From Gammaproteobacteria bacterium (GTDB taxonomy: Bacteria > Pseudomonadota > Gammaproteobacteria > Ga0077536), in assembly GCA_021773835.1 (NCBI GenBank), contig JAJFJQ010000046.1:62001-126000 (forward strand): DNA of 64,000 bases, in the 5' to 3' direction. Every line of letters begins with the position of its first letter. The stretch's first letter is position 1. A program made the translations under genes and the position numbers. Under the pieces are notes generated by a model. The model was given only the letters and a program-made list of their open reading frames with translations. It made no database searches and was not told the origin of the DNA. Shown here piece after piece: positions 38,055-48,835 of this stretch.

Positions 38055-39626
38055 TTAGATATTCTGTTGGGCCATTTGCTCCGCAATAAAGTCTGCTTGG
38101 CGAATTGCCAGGCTGACTATCGTTAAGGTCGGGTTCTCGGCGGCGCTGGTGGTAAATTGGCTACCGTCCGAGACGAAGAGATTACTGATGTCGTGGCTTT
38201 GGCCCCATTTGTTGACCACGCCGTCACTCGCATTCGTGCTCATTCGATTGGTGCCTAAATTGTGCGTCGATGGGTATGGCGGGGTCTCTATTGCACCCAT
38301 TGCGCCTGCGGCTTCATGGACCCGTTTACCGGCATCAAACGCATGGCGACGCATCGCCAGATCGTTGGCGTGATCGTCATAGTGAACGTTCGGCACTGGT
38401 AACCCGTATTGGTCCTTGTCCGAACCATGGAGCGTTACGGCGTTACCTTTTTGCGGTAGATCTTCTCCGACGATCCACATGCCGGCCAAATGATCATAAG
38501 CGTCCAGGAAGGCGGTAAAGTCGCGACCACAAGCGCCCGGGAGCAAGAAGGCAGCGAGAAAGGGCAGGCCTAGCGACACAGTTTCCAGTTCGTAGCCACC
38601 AACGAATCCACGACTCGGATCGTGACGGGATTCATCTGTGACGATGCCGGCCATCGTGGTCCCACGATACATATGGACGGGCTTATCGAACTTGCTATAC
38701 ACCGATCCCGTAAGGTGTCGCATGTAGTTTTTTCCAACCGCACCCGAGGAATTCGCAAGGCCATCTGGGAATAGGTTCGAAGCAGAATTTAGCAATAACC
38801 GTGGACTTTCGATGGAGTTGCCGGCGAGGCAAACAACGCGGGCCTTTTGTCGCTGATGCTTGCCATCGGCGTCGGCGTAGACGACGCCGGTAACTTTGCC
38901 AGATGCATCGTGCTCGACGCTTAGGACATGTGCACGCGGTCGGATTTCGAAATTTCCGGTTTGTTCGGCTTGCGGTATTTCGGTATACAAGGTCGACCAT
39001 TTCGCGCCCATGCGACAGCCTTGAAAACAGAATCCTAGTTGGCGACATGCGTTGCGGCCGTCTCGTGGTTGCGAATTAATCGCCATCCGGCCCGAATGGA
39101 ACTGTTTGTAGCCGATTTTCTTCGCGCCTGCTGCCATGATTTTGAAGTTGTTGCAGGCTGGTAATCCGGGGATGCCATTGGTACGCGTGACGCCCATCTT
39201 AAATTCGGCTTTCGCGTAATACGGCGCTAGATCCTGCAATGTTAGGGGCCAATCGAGTAGATTTGCGTTGTCAATGTCGCCGTAATACGTGCGCGCTTTG
39301 AACTCGTGTTCTTGAAAACGGAGACTCGCCCCGGCCCAATGCACGGTGGAACCACCAACGGTTTTGCATATCCAAGCGGGGAGTCCCGGAAAATCCTTCG
39401 CCACCTGCCAACTGCCCGACGTTGTCCGTTTGTCGAGCCAGGAAATCTTGTCAAACATCGACCATTCGTCGTTGACGAAATCTTTGCTGTAATCGGTGCG
39501 AGAGCCGGCCTCTAGGCACACAACCTTCACACCTTTTTGAGCCAACTCGTTGGATAGTGTGCCACCACCCGCGCCCGATCCGATGACAACAACGACTTGC
39601 TGGTCGCTTAGTTCGAATTTAGTCAT
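38055..39626 (-). CDS. GMC-family oxidoreductase (FAD)
   Basis: 523 residues. The FAD-binding motif VVIGSGAGGGTLSNELA is followed by the GMC signature region (KTVGGSTVHWAGASLRF), CFQGCRMGAKWSTLYTEIP and a C-terminal THNLGTNRMS and TSAAENPTLTIVSLA. It resembles the large subunit of membrane gluconate dehydrogenases and related sugar or alcohol oxidases. No small or cytochrome subunit lies beside it, so its electron acceptor is unknown. Ribosome site GGAGGCC. It is convergent with the pyruvyltransferase-like gene. Confidence 0.88.
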   Translation of the reverse strand: MTKFELSDQQVVVVIGSGAGGGTLSNELAQKGVKVVCLEAGSRTDYSKDFVNDEWSMFDKISWLDKRTTSGSWQVAKDFPGLPAWICKTVGGSTVHWAGASLRFQEHEFKARTYYGDIDNANLLDWPLTLQDLAPYYAKAEFKMGVTRTNGIPGLPACNNFKIMAAGAKKIGYKQFHSGRMAINSQPRDGRNACRQLGFCFQGCRMGAKWSTLYTEIPQAEQTGNFEIRPRAHVLSVEHDASGKVTGVVYADADGKHQRQKARVVCLAGNSIESPRLLLNSASNLFPDGLANSSGAVGKNYMRHLTGSVYSKFDKPVHMYRGTTMAGIVTDESRHDPSRGFVGGYELETVSLGLPFLAAFLLPGACGRDFTAFLDAYDHLAGMWIVGEDLPQKGNAVTLHGSDKDQYGLPVPNVHYDDHANDLAMRRHAFDAGKRVHEAAGAMGAIETPPYPSTHNLGTNRMSTNASDGVVNKWGQSHDISNLFVSDGSQFTTSAAENPTLTIVSLAIRQADFIAEQMAQQNI

Positions 39627-39884
39627 GCTGGCCTCCGCCGATCGATTAAGTCAGCGTATTACTACGCATTCAACAAGTAGTCGACACGCTTAAAGCTTCA
39701 GTCCGTGCGCCTTAGCGACACGATCCAGTGCATCTCAGGGTAGTTTGTTGGGTTCGTTGTGGCAAAAAAGTCCGGCAGCGGAGCTTTGCGATTTGTCGAC
39801 TGACTCGTGTCAGCGAATCAGGACGCCTGCGGCCTCCAAATCGCTTGATTTGTCGAACCGTAGGGTTCTCTTCATGCCAACCCG
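39627..39884 (+). other. intergenic region between the GMC gene and the tRNA palindrome
   Basis: No gene supported. It holds a repeated 10-mer GATTTGTCGA at 39790 and 39847, a small hairpin CAAATC-GCTT-GATTTG at 39837-39852, and a tail CCCGCTCCGCCA at 39881-39892 whose last eight bases match the 3' end of the nearby tRNA-Ser on the other strand. It may be a degraded tRNA-end duplication. Confidence 0.4.
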
Positions 39885-39936
39885 CTCCGCCATATTAAAA
39901 AGGCCCCGCTTGCGGGGCCTTTTTAATATGGCGGAG
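39885..39936 (-). terminator. 25-bp palindrome serving as the tRNA-Ser terminator
   Basis: 39885-39909 and 39912-39936 are perfect inverted repeats with a two-base loop (TT). The GC core (GGCCCCGC) ends in a T-run on either strand, so it can terminate transcription in both directions. The outer arm includes the last bases and CCA of the tRNA gene, so the terminator and tRNA end share sequence. Confidence 0.8.
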
Positions 39937-40019
39937 AGAGAGGGATTCGAACCCTCGATGGGCTTTTGACCCATACTCCCTTAGCAGGGGAGCGCCTTCA
40001 GCCGCTCGGCCACCTCTCC
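39929..40019 (-). tRNA. serX: tRNA-Ser (anticodon GCT), CCA encoded
   Basis: Read on the minus strand from 40019: acceptor GGAGAGG, D-arm GGCCGAGCGGCTGAAGGC, anticodon stem CTCCC-CTGCTAA-GGGAG with GCT at 39983-39985, a long variable arm (ATGGGTCAAAAGCCCAT), T-arm GAGGGTTCGAATCCCTC, acceptor TCTCTCC, discriminator G and an encoded CCA. The long variable arm and the anticodon make it a serine tRNA for AGC/AGU codons. One acceptor pair is G-U. It follows csrA, the usual gammaproteobacterial arrangement. Confidence 0.96.
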
Positions 40020-40074
40020 ACAAGGTGGATCAGGATACCGGGGGCTGTGCTACTCGTAAACTGTTCTGTAGATG

Positions 40075-40278
40075 CTAGTCGTTCGCGTTGGCTATCCGTT
40101 CGGACCCGTCATCCTGCTCTTGTTGGATCCGCTGATATATCTCTTCGCGGTGGACTGCAACCTCTTTTGGCGCATCGACACCGATTCGAACTTGGTTCCC
40201 CTTGATCCCAAGCACCGTGACGTTGACATCGTCTCCTATCATTAGGGACTCACCAACCCGTCTGGTTAGTATTAGCAT
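40075..40278 (-). CDS. csrA: carbon storage regulator CsrA
   Basis: 67 residues. [18 protein letters not shown] at the start and [20 protein letters not shown] in the second half are the CsrA RNA-binding fold, including the conserved Arg near 44. It binds GGA motifs in messenger leaders and represses or stabilises them. Ribosome site GGAGGTC at ideal spacing. It lies between lysC and tRNA-Ser(GCT) on the same strand, as in many gammaproteobacteria. Confidence 0.97.
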   Translation of the reverse strand: MLILTRRVGESLMIGDDVNVTVLGIKGNQVRIGVDAPKEVAVHREEIYQRIQQEQDDGSERIANAND

Positions 40279-40464
40279 GCCCGACCTCCAAAATGTCTAT
40301 CGGCTGTAATTTTATTGTCAATCCATTCGGTTTCGTTTGACTGCATCCATGCATACTTCTTCGCGTTTAAGGTCCTCTACGTCCGCGATATTGTATCTGA
40401 GAGCCTTCGAGAAATCTTATAAAAAAGGTTAATTATTGGCCGGAAAACCCTCATTTACCGTCGT

Positions 40465-41682
40465 TCAGGCGTGCTCAAGCTGAAATTCCGAATGCAGCGT
40501 GCGCACCCCTAGTTCGGAGTACTTCTCGTCGACCACGACGGATATCTTGATTTCAGAGGTCGAAATCATCTGAATATTTATCGATTCATTGGCCAGGGCC
40601 GCAAACATACGGCTGGCGATACCGGCATGAGAGCGCATGCCGACCCCAACAACGGAAATCTTTGCGATTTTATTATCGCCCTCAATGGCCCGAGCCCCGA
40701 GTTCCGCCGAGATTTTCTCCAAGATCGATATCGTCGTGTCGAAATCATTTCGATGGACGGTAAAGGTAAAATCCGTCGTTCCGTCATCGCCCACATTCTG
40801 TACGATCATATCGACTTCAATATTTGCCTCTGCAACTGGGCCTAAGATTGTGCTCGCGACACCCGGCCGATCGGGGACGCCAAGCATGGTTAATTTTGCT
40901 TCATCCCGATTTAGGGTGACACCAGACAGCAGTGCTTCTTCCATAATGTTCTCCTCCGACGTAATCAGCGTGCCCGGACCATCCTCGAACGAAGACAATA
41001 CGCGCAGCGCAACTCGGTATTTACTGGCGAACTCGACGGAACGAATTTGCAATACCTTGGCACCGAGACTCGCCATCTCCAGCATCTCTTCGTAAGTAAT
41101 TCTATCGAGCCGCCGGGCGTCAGCTACGAGGCGCGGATCGGTGGTGTAGACACCGTCTACGTCGGTGTAGATCTGACACTCATCGGCCTTGAGCGCGGCC
41201 GCTATTGCCACGGCGGTAGTATCGGAACCACCGCGACCAAGGGTTGTGATGTCACCGCTTTCGCTCATGCCTTGAAATCCCGCGACAACGACAACTTCCC
41301 CCTCGCTGAGCGCCGTATTTATTCTTTTCGTATCAATGTTGGTGATGCGCGCTTTGTTATGAGCGGCGTCGGTTGTTATGCGGACCTGTGACCCCGTTAA
41401 AGAACGCGCGCGGACGTCGAGCGCTTGCAATGCCAAGACCAACAGCGCAATGGTGACCTGCTCGCCGGTTGATAGCAGTACGTCTAATTCTCGCCCTTTT
41501 GGGTTTTTAACAATCTCATTCGCTAGACTGAGTAATCGATCGGTTTCACCGGCCATCGCCGAGACCACAACGATAACTTGATCACCGCGCTGTCGAGAAT
41601 CTCGCACGCGCCGGGCAACCGCGGCGATCCGCTCGGGATCGGCGACCGAGGTGCCACCAAATTTTTGCACCAGGAGACCCAT
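40465..41682 (-). CDS. lysC: aspartokinase LysC
   Basis: 405 residues. The catalytic domain starts with VQKFGGTSVADPERI, and GRGGSDTTAVAIAAALKADE is the aspartate-binding region; two ACT domains follow from about 265 (LTMLGVPDRPGVASTIL and KISVVGVGMRSHAGIASRMF). It makes aspartyl phosphate for lysine, threonine and methionine. Two ACT domains suggest feedback control. Length fits a monofunctional aspartokinase. It is followed by csrA and preceded by alaS. Confidence 0.96.
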   Translation of the reverse strand: MGLLVQKFGGTSVADPERIAAVARRVRDSRQRGDQVIVVVSAMAGETDRLLSLANEIVKNPKGRELDVLLSTGEQVTIALLVLALQALDVRARSLTGSQVRITTDAAHNKARITNIDTKRINTALSEGEVVVVAGFQGMSESGDITTLGRGGSDTTAVAIAAALKADECQIYTDVDGVYTTDPRLVADARRLDRITYEEMLEMASLGAKVLQIRSVEFASKYRVALRVLSSFEDGPGTLITSEENIMEEALLSGVTLNRDEAKLTMLGVPDRPGVASTILGPVAEANIEVDMIVQNVGDDGTTDFTFTVHRNDFDTTISILEKISAELGARAIEGDNKIAKISVVGVGMRSHAGIASRMFAALANESINIQMISTSEIKISVVVDEKYSELGVRTLHSEFQLEHA

Positions 41683-41763
41683 GAAAACTATCCAATAAAA
41701 AATCTTAACGAGATCACGGTTTCAGTTGCCAAACCGCAGTCGAACGAATGACCTCTACAATTG

Positions 41764-44382
41764 TCATCCAACCTGTTCTTCAACCCACCCGACGACACTT
41801 GCGAGCGCCGTATCCAGTTTACTCGGGTCATCGCCACCGGCCTGAGCCATATCCGGGCGTCCACCGCCCTTGCCGCCAACTTGACCGGCTACATAGTTGA
41901 CCAGCTTCCCGGCAGCCATGCGCGACGTGAGATCTTTAGTTACCCCAGCAATTAATCGGACTTTGTCGTTCTCAACGGTCGCGAGCACAATCACCGCCGC
42001 AGACAATCGATCTTTCAGACCGTCCATAGTGCTACGCAGTGTCGCCATGTCGGCACCGTCGATAGCCTGGCTAATCACGTGGATATCACCGACCATCGTG
42101 GCGCTAGTGCTGAGATCCCCACTTGCCTGACCGGCAAGGCGACCTTTTAAGGCCTGGATTTCTTTGTCCTGAGCACGAATACGCTCGCCCAAACCCGCCA
42201 CTCTCTGTTCCACCTGATCAATTGGCGCCTTAACGAGGTCGGCGATAGCGTGCAGGTCGCGCAGGTTCGCCTGCACATGGTCGAGGGCCCGCGTACCCGT
42301 GACCGCCTCGATCCGCCGGATCCCCGCGGCAATACCACTTTCTGAGAGCACCTTGAATAAACCGATATCGCCCGTGCGCGAGGCATGGGTGCCGCCGCAA
42401 AGTTCGACTGAAAACGAACCCATGCGCAAGACTCGTACTTCATCTGTGTACTTCTCGCCGAATAAGGCCATTGCGCCGCTGTCGATCGCTTGTTGGTACG
42501 GCATAAGATCAATCTCGATGGCGATGTTTTCGCGGATCTTCTCATTGACCAATTGCTCGATCTGCTGCAATTGCTCGTCGCTAACCGGATCCGAATGCGA
42601 AAAATCGAAGCGAAGGCGGTCGGGGTCGACTAAGGAGCCTTTTTGCACAACGTGGGTACCCAAAACGAGCCTCAGTGCAGCGTGCAATAAATGCGTGGCG
42701 GAGTGATTGAGCCGGGTCGCTTGACGGCGATCCGTTTCGACTACCGCGGTAACTTTATCGTCGACCTGTAGCGTTCCAGCCTCCATTTTGCCAAGGTGCA
42801 AGATCACACCATCCTGGTTCTGGGCATCGCTTACGGAAAATTCTGCGCCGTCGGTGGCGATTATTCCTTGGTCCCCGATCTGCCCGCCGGATTCCGCATA
42901 GAAAGGCGTCGTCGCCAGCACAACGACCGCCGCTTCGCCCGCATTAACCGAGGTCACCAATTCACCATCGACAAATAAGCCAGCGACATCCGCAGCGACT
43001 TCGGTATTTTCGTATCCACAAAATGCTTGCTCGATTTCAAGTTCTGCTAGGGCGGCGGCGTTTATCGCCGTGGACGTGTCCGCATTCGCGAAGCGACTCG
43101 CGGCGCGTGCGCGTTCCCGCTGAGCGTCCATCGCCGCAGCATATCCCTCCATATCGATTTCTAGGCCGCGCTCGCGCGCGATGTCAGCGGTCAAGTCGAC
43201 CGGAAATCCATAAGTATCGTTGAGCTTAAACGCGACTTCGCCCGGAATCGTTTGACCCTTAAGACCACTCACAGCCGATTCGAATATGACCAGTCCCTGC
43301 TCTAAGGTTTCGGCAAAGCGCTCTTCTTCTCGATGCAGGGTTTTCTCAATTTGCGCGCGTGCGGCGCCAAGTTCCGGCACCGCCTCCCCCATTTGATTCT
43401 CGAGTGCGGCGACCAGTTGGTAAAAGAACGGCTCGGTAGTCCCTAATTTATTCCCGTGACGGAGCGCTCGGCGAATAATTCGGCGCAGCACGTAGCCCCG
43501 ACCCTCGTTCGACGGGTTGACCCCATCCATGATTAAAAACGCACATGAGCGGATGTGATCAGCGAGCACTCTGAGCGACGTAATTTCGGGATCCTTCGCC
43601 GGTACGGTCTCACGCACGGCATCGATAAGGCCACGAAAAAGGTCGATATCGTAGTTGTTATGCACGCCCTGTAGAACGGCTGCCATGCGTTCTAATCCCA
43701 TCCCGGTGTCAACAGACGGCTTCGGGATCGGCGTTAAATTGCCGTCAGCGTCACGGTCGTATTGCATGAATACGAGGTTCCAGATCTCTACAAAGCGATC
43801 ACCGTCCTCGTCAGCCGTGCCTGGGGGACCACCTGGAATATCCCGCCCATGGTCGTAAAAAATTTCCGAACACGGACCGCATGGCCCGGTGTCGCCCATC
43901 ATCCAAAAGTTATCTTTTTCGCCGCACCGAGAAAGTCGATCGGGGTTAACGCCGATGTGTCGTATCCAGATGTCGGCCGCTTCCTCGTCATCCTCAAATA
44001 CCGTGACCCAGAGTTTCTCGGGAGCCAGTTGAAATCGTTCGGTGAGTAACTCCCACGCGAATTCGATCGCTTCACGCTTAAAGTACTCACCAAAACTAAA
44101 GTTGCCGAGCATCTCGAAAAAGGTGTGATGCCGGGCGGTGTAGCCCACATTGTCGAGATCGTTATGCTTTCCACCCGCGCGCACACAACGTTGGCTCGTC
44201 GTCGCCCGCTTGAAACCGAGGTCGTGGCGCCCGAGAAACACATCTTTAAATTGCACCATGCCGGCATTGGTGAACAACAATGACGGATCATTACCCGGGA
44301 CGAGCGAACTACTAGGAACTAGGGTATGTCCCTTGCGTTCGAAGTAGGCAAGAAATTCACGTCGAATTTCTGAGGTTTTCAT
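41764..44382 (-). CDS. alaS: alanyl-tRNA synthetase
   Basis: 872 residues, full length for AlaS. N-terminal class II aminoacylation domain ([20 protein letters not shown]), tRNA-recognition part ([19 protein letters not shown]), editing domain with zinc-binding HxxxH ([12 protein letters not shown]) and CxxxH ([15 protein letters not shown]), and a C-terminal domain ending [15 protein letters not shown]. It charges tRNA-Ala and clears mischarged Ser or Gly. The start is ATG 44382, 30 bp after recX. Confidence 0.97.
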   Translation of the reverse strand: MKTSEIRREFLAYFERKGHTLVPSSSLVPGNDPSLLFTNAGMVQFKDVFLGRHDLGFKRATTSQRCVRAGGKHNDLDNVGYTARHHTFFEMLGNFSFGEYFKREAIEFAWELLTERFQLAPEKLWVTVFEDDEEAADIWIRHIGVNPDRLSRCGEKDNFWMMGDTGPCGPCSEIFYDHGRDIPGGPPGTADEDGDRFVEIWNLVFMQYDRDADGNLTPIPKPSVDTGMGLERMAAVLQGVHNNYDIDLFRGLIDAVRETVPAKDPEITSLRVLADHIRSCAFLIMDGVNPSNEGRGYVLRRIIRRALRHGNKLGTTEPFFYQLVAALENQMGEAVPELGAARAQIEKTLHREEERFAETLEQGLVIFESAVSGLKGQTIPGEVAFKLNDTYGFPVDLTADIARERGLEIDMEGYAAAMDAQRERARAASRFANADTSTAINAAALAELEIEQAFCGYENTEVAADVAGLFVDGELVTSVNAGEAAVVVLATTPFYAESGGQIGDQGIIATDGAEFSVSDAQNQDGVILHLGKMEAGTLQVDDKVTAVVETDRRQATRLNHSATHLLHAALRLVLGTHVVQKGSLVDPDRLRFDFSHSDPVSDEQLQQIEQLVNEKIRENIAIEIDLMPYQQAIDSGAMALFGEKYTDEVRVLRMGSFSVELCGGTHASRTGDIGLFKVLSESGIAAGIRRIEAVTGTRALDHVQANLRDLHAIADLVKAPIDQVEQRVAGLGERIRAQDKEIQALKGRLAGQASGDLSTSATMVGDIHVISQAIDGADMATLRSTMDGLKDRLSAAVIVLATVENDKVRLIAGVTKDLTSRMAAGKLVNYVAGQVGGKGGGRPDMAQAGGDDPSKLDTALASVVGWVEEQVG

Positions 44383-44412
44383 CGGCGGTCCAACAGCATT
44401 TCGATACTCGGT

Positions 44413-44871
44413 CTACGCGATAGGATCTGAATTCAACACACCTGCGATCTGGTCACTGGTAAATCCCCGATACTGCAGAAAGCGGGCCTGTTTTGCGTGC
44501 TCAGCGAAATTCGCTGCAGCACTGCTAAATTTCTTCCGCCAAACTGCTTCGACCCGCTCGCCCCAATCGATATCAAGCGCTTCGAAGGAGAGTGCAACAA
44601 GCGCTTCGTCGACTCCGCGCTGGCGTAATTCCGCGCGGATTTTCATCGGACCGTAGCCGCGTCCAGCACGGTAATTTATATAGGATTCGGCAAAACGCCC
44701 ATCGTCTTGCAAGCGCTCTGCCGTCAAGCGGGTGAGCTGAATCTCAATCTCGGATGCGGCGAATCCTTTGGCCGCTAGCTTTCGTTTGAGCTCTAGGAAG
44801 CTATGCTCACGACGTGCAAGCGCGGCGATCGCGACATCGCGTATGCGCCGCGCCGCATCCTCATCACTCAG
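44413..44871 (-). CDS. recX: RecA regulator RecX, starting at CTG inside the recA stop
   Basis: 152 residues. The sequence matches Rec[21 protein letters not shown], then [20 protein letters not shown] and [20 protein letters not shown]. The frame upstream of a TTG at 44727 carries the normal RecX N-terminus ([20 protein letters not shown]) with no ATG, GTG or TTG before the stop at 44877. The only suitable start is CTG at 44871-44869, overlapping the recA stop as CTGA. GGAGGAGG lies 7 bases before it. RecX limits RecA filament growth. The CTG could also hide a sequence error. Confidence 0.85.
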   Translation of the reverse strand: MSDEDAARRIRDVAIAALARREHSFLELKRKLAAKGFAASEIEIQLTRLTAERLQDDGRFAESYINYRAGRGYGPMKIRAELRQRGVDEALVALSFEALDIDWGERVEAVWRKKFSSAAANFAEHAKQARFLQYRGFTSDQIAGVLNSDPIA

Positions 44872-45929
44872 GCTTCAGCCTCCTCCGGCTCCATCGGTTC
44901 GGCCGACTCTTCCGACGCTTCGCTGTCAACGTCCTCGAGTTTAGGCAGGGCTATCGCCCTGATCCCGGCGTCGATTTCCGCAGCCATCTCCTTGTTCTCC
45001 TTCAACAACATGCGCACGTTTTCCTTACCCTGCCCCAAGCGTTCTCCATTGTAGCTATACCAGGCACCGGTTTTTTCAACCAATCCATGGAGGACGCCGA
45101 GTTCAACGAGTTCGCTTTCGATCGAGATCCCTTCGTTGTACAAGATATCGAAGTTCGCTTGTTTAAACGGCGGCGCGACTTTGTTTTTAACGACCTTGAC
45201 CCGGGTTTCGTTGCCAATGACCTCGTCCCCACGTTTCAGCGATCCGGTACGACGGATGTCCAATCGCACAGAGGAGTAGAACTTCAGAGCGTTACCGCCG
45301 GTCGTCGTCTCCGGGCTACCGAACATGACACCTATCTTCATTCGTATCTGGTTGATAAAAATGACTAAGGTGTTGGTGCGTTTGATATTGCCGGTCAACT
45401 TGCGCAACGCCTGCGACATCAATCTTGCCTGCAAGCCGACATGGTGGTCACCCATATCACCTTCGATTTCTGCCTTCGGCGTTAATGCCGCTACCGAATC
45501 TACAATGACGATATCCACCGCGCCTGAGCGCACGAGCATGTCGGTGATTTCAAGCGCTTGCTCGCCATGGTCAGGCTGCGAGACCAAAAGGTCTTCGATT
45601 GTGACTCCTAGCTTTTCTGCATATTGCGGGTCAAGCGCGTGCTCGGCGTCGACGAAGGCAGCGGTACCGCCTTGTTTTTGAATTTCGGCAACGACGTGCA
45701 ACGCGAGTGTGGTCTTACCCGATGACTCCGGTCCGTAGACTTCTACGACCCGGCCTTTCGGCATGCCACCGATCCCGAGCGCAATGTCGAGACTAAGCGA
45801 GCCGGTCGATACGACTTCGACATCTCGCAGCGCGCCGGGGTCCCCCATGCGCATGATTGATCCCGTGCCGAATTGTTTTTCAATTTGTGCAAGCGCCGCT
45901 CCTAGCGCTTTTTGGCGGTTTTCGTCCAT
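44868..45929 (-). CDS. recA: recombinase RecA
   Basis: 353 residues, full length. Walker [17 protein letters not shown]-binding loop region [39 protein letters not shown] and a strongly acidic C-terminus ([15 protein letters not shown]). It forms filaments on single-stranded DNA, drives strand exchange and activates LexA cleavage. It begins a run with recX. I did not find an E. coli-type SOS box (CTG-N10-CAG) in the region before it. Confidence 0.98.
   Translation of the reverse strand: MDENRQKALGAALAQIEKQFGTGSIMRMGDPGALRDVEVVSTGSLSLDIALGIGGMPKGRVVEVYGPESSGKTTLALHVVAEIQKQGGTAAFVDAEHALDPQYAEKLGVTIEDLLVSQPDHGEQALEITDMLVRSGAVDIVIVDSVAALTPKAEIEGDMGDHHVGLQARLMSQALRKLTGNIKRTNTLVIFINQIRMKIGVMFGSPETTTGGNALKFYSSVRLDIRRTGSLKRGDEVIGNETRVKVVKNKVAPPFKQANFDILYNEGISIESELVELGVLHGLVEKTGAWYSYNGERLGQGKENVRMLLKENKEMAAEIDAGIRAIALPKLEDVDSEASEESAEPMEPEEAEA
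44879..44886 (-). promoter_or_regulatory. ribosome-binding site deciding the recX CTG start
   Basis: GGAGGAGG within the last codons of recA, 7 bases before the CTG at 44871. Its strength and spacing are what make CTG believable as the recX start. Confidence 0.7.
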
Positions 45930-46189
45930 TGATTTTCCCCCGCAGGTCTACCAGCGTTAATAGAGACCCCCAACCTTGTTTTTTGGCTTTTTCGCCGAGT
46001 GGTCAGGGTATCTTGTGAAGTATCGATTATCGCACAATTGCCGCTATCGTTTAATCGGCGCGGGCGAATATTTCGGCTCGGATCCGGAGACAACTGAAGC
46101 AAAGGAAAAATTGTCGAAGCACCGAGGACAGCGGGTTTATTTGACCGCAAAACGGTCTCCGCCGGTGCGATTTCGACCCGCTTGACGCT
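45930..46189 (-). other. recA upstream region
   Basis: About 260 bp before recA, after pncC, with no gene. It should carry the recA promoter. An E. coli SOS box was searched for by eye and not found. Confidence 0.35.
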
Positions 46190-46702
46190 TTATGGCGTCG
46201 CCACCGCACCTGCTAGCTCTAACAAGCCATCGAAGGCCACGGCGACGGTTTGCGCACGAATGCTTCGCCGATCGCCGTCGAAGCACACCACCCGACTGAC
46301 CGGGTCACTATTCTTTGTGCACCAGCCGAAGCACACCGTACCAACTGGCTTATCGGCAGTGCCACCATCTGGTCCGGCGATCCCGGTGACCGAGACGGCT
46401 ATTTCAACCCCGGCTGTAGTTAATGCGCCGTAGGCCATTTCTCGGGCGACTTCAACGCTGACCGCACCATAATTCAACAGACTAGATTCAGCGACCCCGA
46501 GGACCTCCATCTTGGCTCGATTGGAATACGTCACAAAGCCGCGATCGAACCAAGCAGAACTGCCTGAGATCGCCGTAGCTGTCTGTGCGATCCAACCGCC
46601 GGTGCAGGATTCGGCCGTCACCAACGACCAAGTTCGTTCAATTAATAGCTCGCCCAAACGTTGCGCTAGGGACTCCAACTGGTACTGGTCGTTTTCAGCC
46701 AT
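46190..46702 (-). CDS. pncC: nicotinamide-nucleotide amidase PncC (CinA C-terminal domain)
   Basis: 170 residues from the ATG at 46702. SLVTAESCTGGWIAQTATAI and VSVTGIAGPDGGTADKPVG are the deamidase signatures. It hydrolyses nicotinamide mononucleotide to nicotinic acid mononucleotide in pyridine-nucleotide recycling. It is the stand-alone form, without the N-terminal CinA domain. It starts 4 bp after the tadA stop, so the two are likely co-translated; it is commonly found next to recA. Confidence 0.93.
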   Translation of the reverse strand: MAENDQYQLESLAQRLGELLIERTWSLVTAESCTGGWIAQTATAISGSSAWFDRGFVTYSNRAKMEVLGVAESSLLNYGAVSVEVAREMAYGALTTAGVEIAVSVTGIAGPDGGTADKPVGTVCFGWCTKNSDPVSRVVCFDGDRRSIRAQTVAVAFDGLLELAGAVATP

Positions 46703-46706
46703 CGGA

Positions 46707-47180
46707 TCAACGCCGTTCGCGAAAGAAGGTTTGTAGCAGTGCAGCGCATAAACGCTCCGACACGCCGCCGGTAACTTCCACCCGGTGATTGAACTGCGCT
46801 TGGTCCAACACATCAATCACACTCCCGGCGGCACCAGAATTCGGGTCATATGCACCGAAAATCAATCGCCTAATTCGGGCGTGCAACATGGCACCGCTGC
46901 ACATCGCACAGGGCTCTAGGGTGACGTAAAGATCCGCTTTGTTAAGGCGATAATTCCCTTGAAATTGGGCTGCCGCGCGCAAGGCGATAATTTCCGCATG
47001 CGCGCTCGGATCAGTATCTGCGATGGGCCGATTAGAACCTTCGCCAATGATCTCACCCTCGCATACCACAACCGCGCCAACCGGGACTTCGCCCGCCGCT
47101 GCGCCCGCCTCTGCCAAGCGCAGCGCGTGCGCCATCCACCGCTCGTGTTCGCCGAGAACTGAGCTGTTGTGCGAGACCAC
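46707..47180 (-). CDS. tadA: tRNA adenosine(34) deaminase TadA
   Basis: 157 residues from GTG 47180, selected because GGGGG lies eight bases before it; a GTG two codons upstream is also possible. Zinc site His-Ala-Glu in DPSAHAEIIALRAA and PCAMCSGAMLHARI, with VPVGAVVV upstream. It converts adenosine-34 to inosine in tRNA-Arg(ACG). It follows guaA by 28 bp and precedes pncC. Confidence 0.95.
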   Translation of the reverse strand: MVSHNSSVLGEHERWMAHALRLAEAGAAAGEVPVGAVVVCEGEIIGEGSNRPIADTDPSAHAEIIALRAAAQFQGNYRLNKADLYVTLEPCAMCSGAMLHARIRRLIFGAYDPNSGAAGSVIDVLDQAQFNHRVEVTGGVSERLCAALLQTFFRERR

Positions 47181-47208
47181 ATTCACCGCCCCCACTGCAG
47201 AGACCACG

Positions 47209-48822
47209 CTATTCCCATTCAATGGTCGCCGGTGGCTTACCCGAAATATCGTAGGCAACCCGCGAAATACCGTCGACTTCATTAATGATCCGAAGCGACA
47301 CCTCATCCAAAAACTCATAGGGCAAATGGGCCCAGCGCGCCGTCATAAAATCAATCGTCTCCACTGCACGAAGGGCGATAACAAAATCGTGACGCCGCGC
47401 GTCGCCTTGAACACCTACCGATTTCACCGGTAAGAATACGGCGAATGCTTGACTAACCGAGTCGTACAAATCCCAACGTCGCAATGCGTCGATAAATATC
47501 GCATCCGCTTGGCGCAGCATATCGGCATATTGTTTGCTCACTGCGCCCAATATGCGCACACCGAGACCCGGCCCGGGAAACGGATGCCGGTAGACCATCT
47601 CCGCGGGCAACCCAAGTTCCAAACCTAGTTTGCGAACCTCGTCTTTAAAAAGCTCACGTAGCGGTTCGATCAACTTCAGATCCATATTCGCCGGCAATCC
47701 GCCAACATTATGGTGCGATTTGATCACATGCGCTTTGCCGGTACCGGCACCCGCCGACTCGATCACATCGGGATAAATCGTGCCTTGCGCGAGCCAATTC
47801 ACATCGTCAAGTTGCCGCGCCTGCTGTTCAAAGACCTCGATGAAAACACGGCCGATGATTTTGCGTTTCGCCTCGGGGTCTTCAACCCCGGTAAGCGCTG
47901 ACAAAAAGCGTTCCTCGGCATCGACTCTGATGACATTCACACCCATGTGTCGATCGAATGTCGCCATCACGTCATCGGCTTCGTTGTGCCGCAATAATCC
48001 ATTGTCGACGAACACACATACAAGCTGCGAGCCAATTGCCTTGTGTAGCAGCGCCGCTACAACCGAAGAATCCACACCGCCGGAGAGGCCCAACAAAACA
48101 GTCTCATTACCGACCAGTCCGCGAACGGCATCGATCGCGTCCGTAGATATATTCGACGCGGTCCACAACCCGTCACATCCGCAGATGTCATGCACAAAGC
48201 GACTCAAGATTGCCGCACCTTGGGTGGTGTGCGTTACTTCGGGATGAAATTGGAGTCCGTAGAAACCCCGTTCCTCATCGGCAATGCCGGCGATCGGCGC
48301 ACTATCCGTAGAGGCGATCAGCTTGAAGCCTGGCGGCAAGTTGGTCACGTGATCGCCATGGCTCATCCATACATCGAGTAGACCGTGACCTGCCTCATTT
48401 TTTTCATCCTCAACATCGCGCAGCAGGCGGCTATGACCACGTGCACGAACCTGTGCATAGCCAAATTCGCGCAACGACGAACTCTCGACAGCGCCGCCCA
48501 GTTGGCTTGCCATCGTTTGCATGCCGTAACAAATTCCAAGTATCGGTACACCCATTTCGAAAACCGAGGCCGGCGCGGCATATCCGCTGACGACGGTTAC
48601 CGACTCGGGGCCACCGGATAATATGATCCCTTTCGCACCAAAACTTGTGATCGCAGATGGCGTTAAATCATGCGGTTTGATTTCGCAGTAAACACCTGCT
48701 TCACGCACACGCCGCGCGATCAATTGGGTGTATTGAGAACCAAAATCGAGGATCAGGATGCGGTCGGCATGGATATCCTGGTTTGACGATGGTATCGAAT
48801 TTTGCGGCACCAGGGCTTCCAC
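47209..48822 (-). CDS. guaA: GMP synthase GuaA
   Basis: 537 residues from GTG 48822; GTG 48810 is an alternative and the longer frame upstream is not plausible. The N-terminal glutaminase has GICYGMQTM with the catalytic Cys. The ATP pyrophosphatase domain has [17 protein letters not shown], and the C-terminal dimerisation domain has [16 protein letters not shown]. It converts XMP to GMP with glutamine. The stop of guaB is 13 bp upstream, so guaB-guaA form an operon. Confidence 0.97.
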   Translation of the reverse strand: MEALVPQNSIPSSNQDIHADRILILDFGSQYTQLIARRVREAGVYCEIKPHDLTPSAITSFGAKGIILSGGPESVTVVSGYAAPASVFEMGVPILGICYGMQTMASQLGGAVESSSLREFGYAQVRARGHSRLLRDVEDEKNEAGHGLLDVWMSHGDHVTNLPPGFKLIASTDSAPIAGIADEERGFYGLQFHPEVTHTTQGAAILSRFVHDICGCDGLWTASNISTDAIDAVRGLVGNETVLLGLSGGVDSSVVAALLHKAIGSQLVCVFVDNGLLRHNEADDVMATFDRHMGVNVIRVDAEERFLSALTGVEDPEAKRKIIGRVFIEVFEQQARQLDDVNWLAQGTIYPDVIESAGAGTGKAHVIKSHHNVGGLPANMDLKLIEPLRELFKDEVRKLGLELGLPAEMVYRHPFPGPGLGVRILGAVSKQYADMLRQADAIFIDALRRWDLYDSVSQAFAVFLPVKSVGVQGDARRHDFVIALRAVETIDFMTARWAHLPYEFLDEVSLRIINEVDGISRVAYDISGKPPATIEWE

Positions 48823-48835
48823 AGTTGGAGACCTA

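Noticed and set aside
44413-44727. Short recX starting at TTG 44727
   Set aside because: It would remove the conserved first helix region [13 protein letters not shown], which is plainly encoded upstream.
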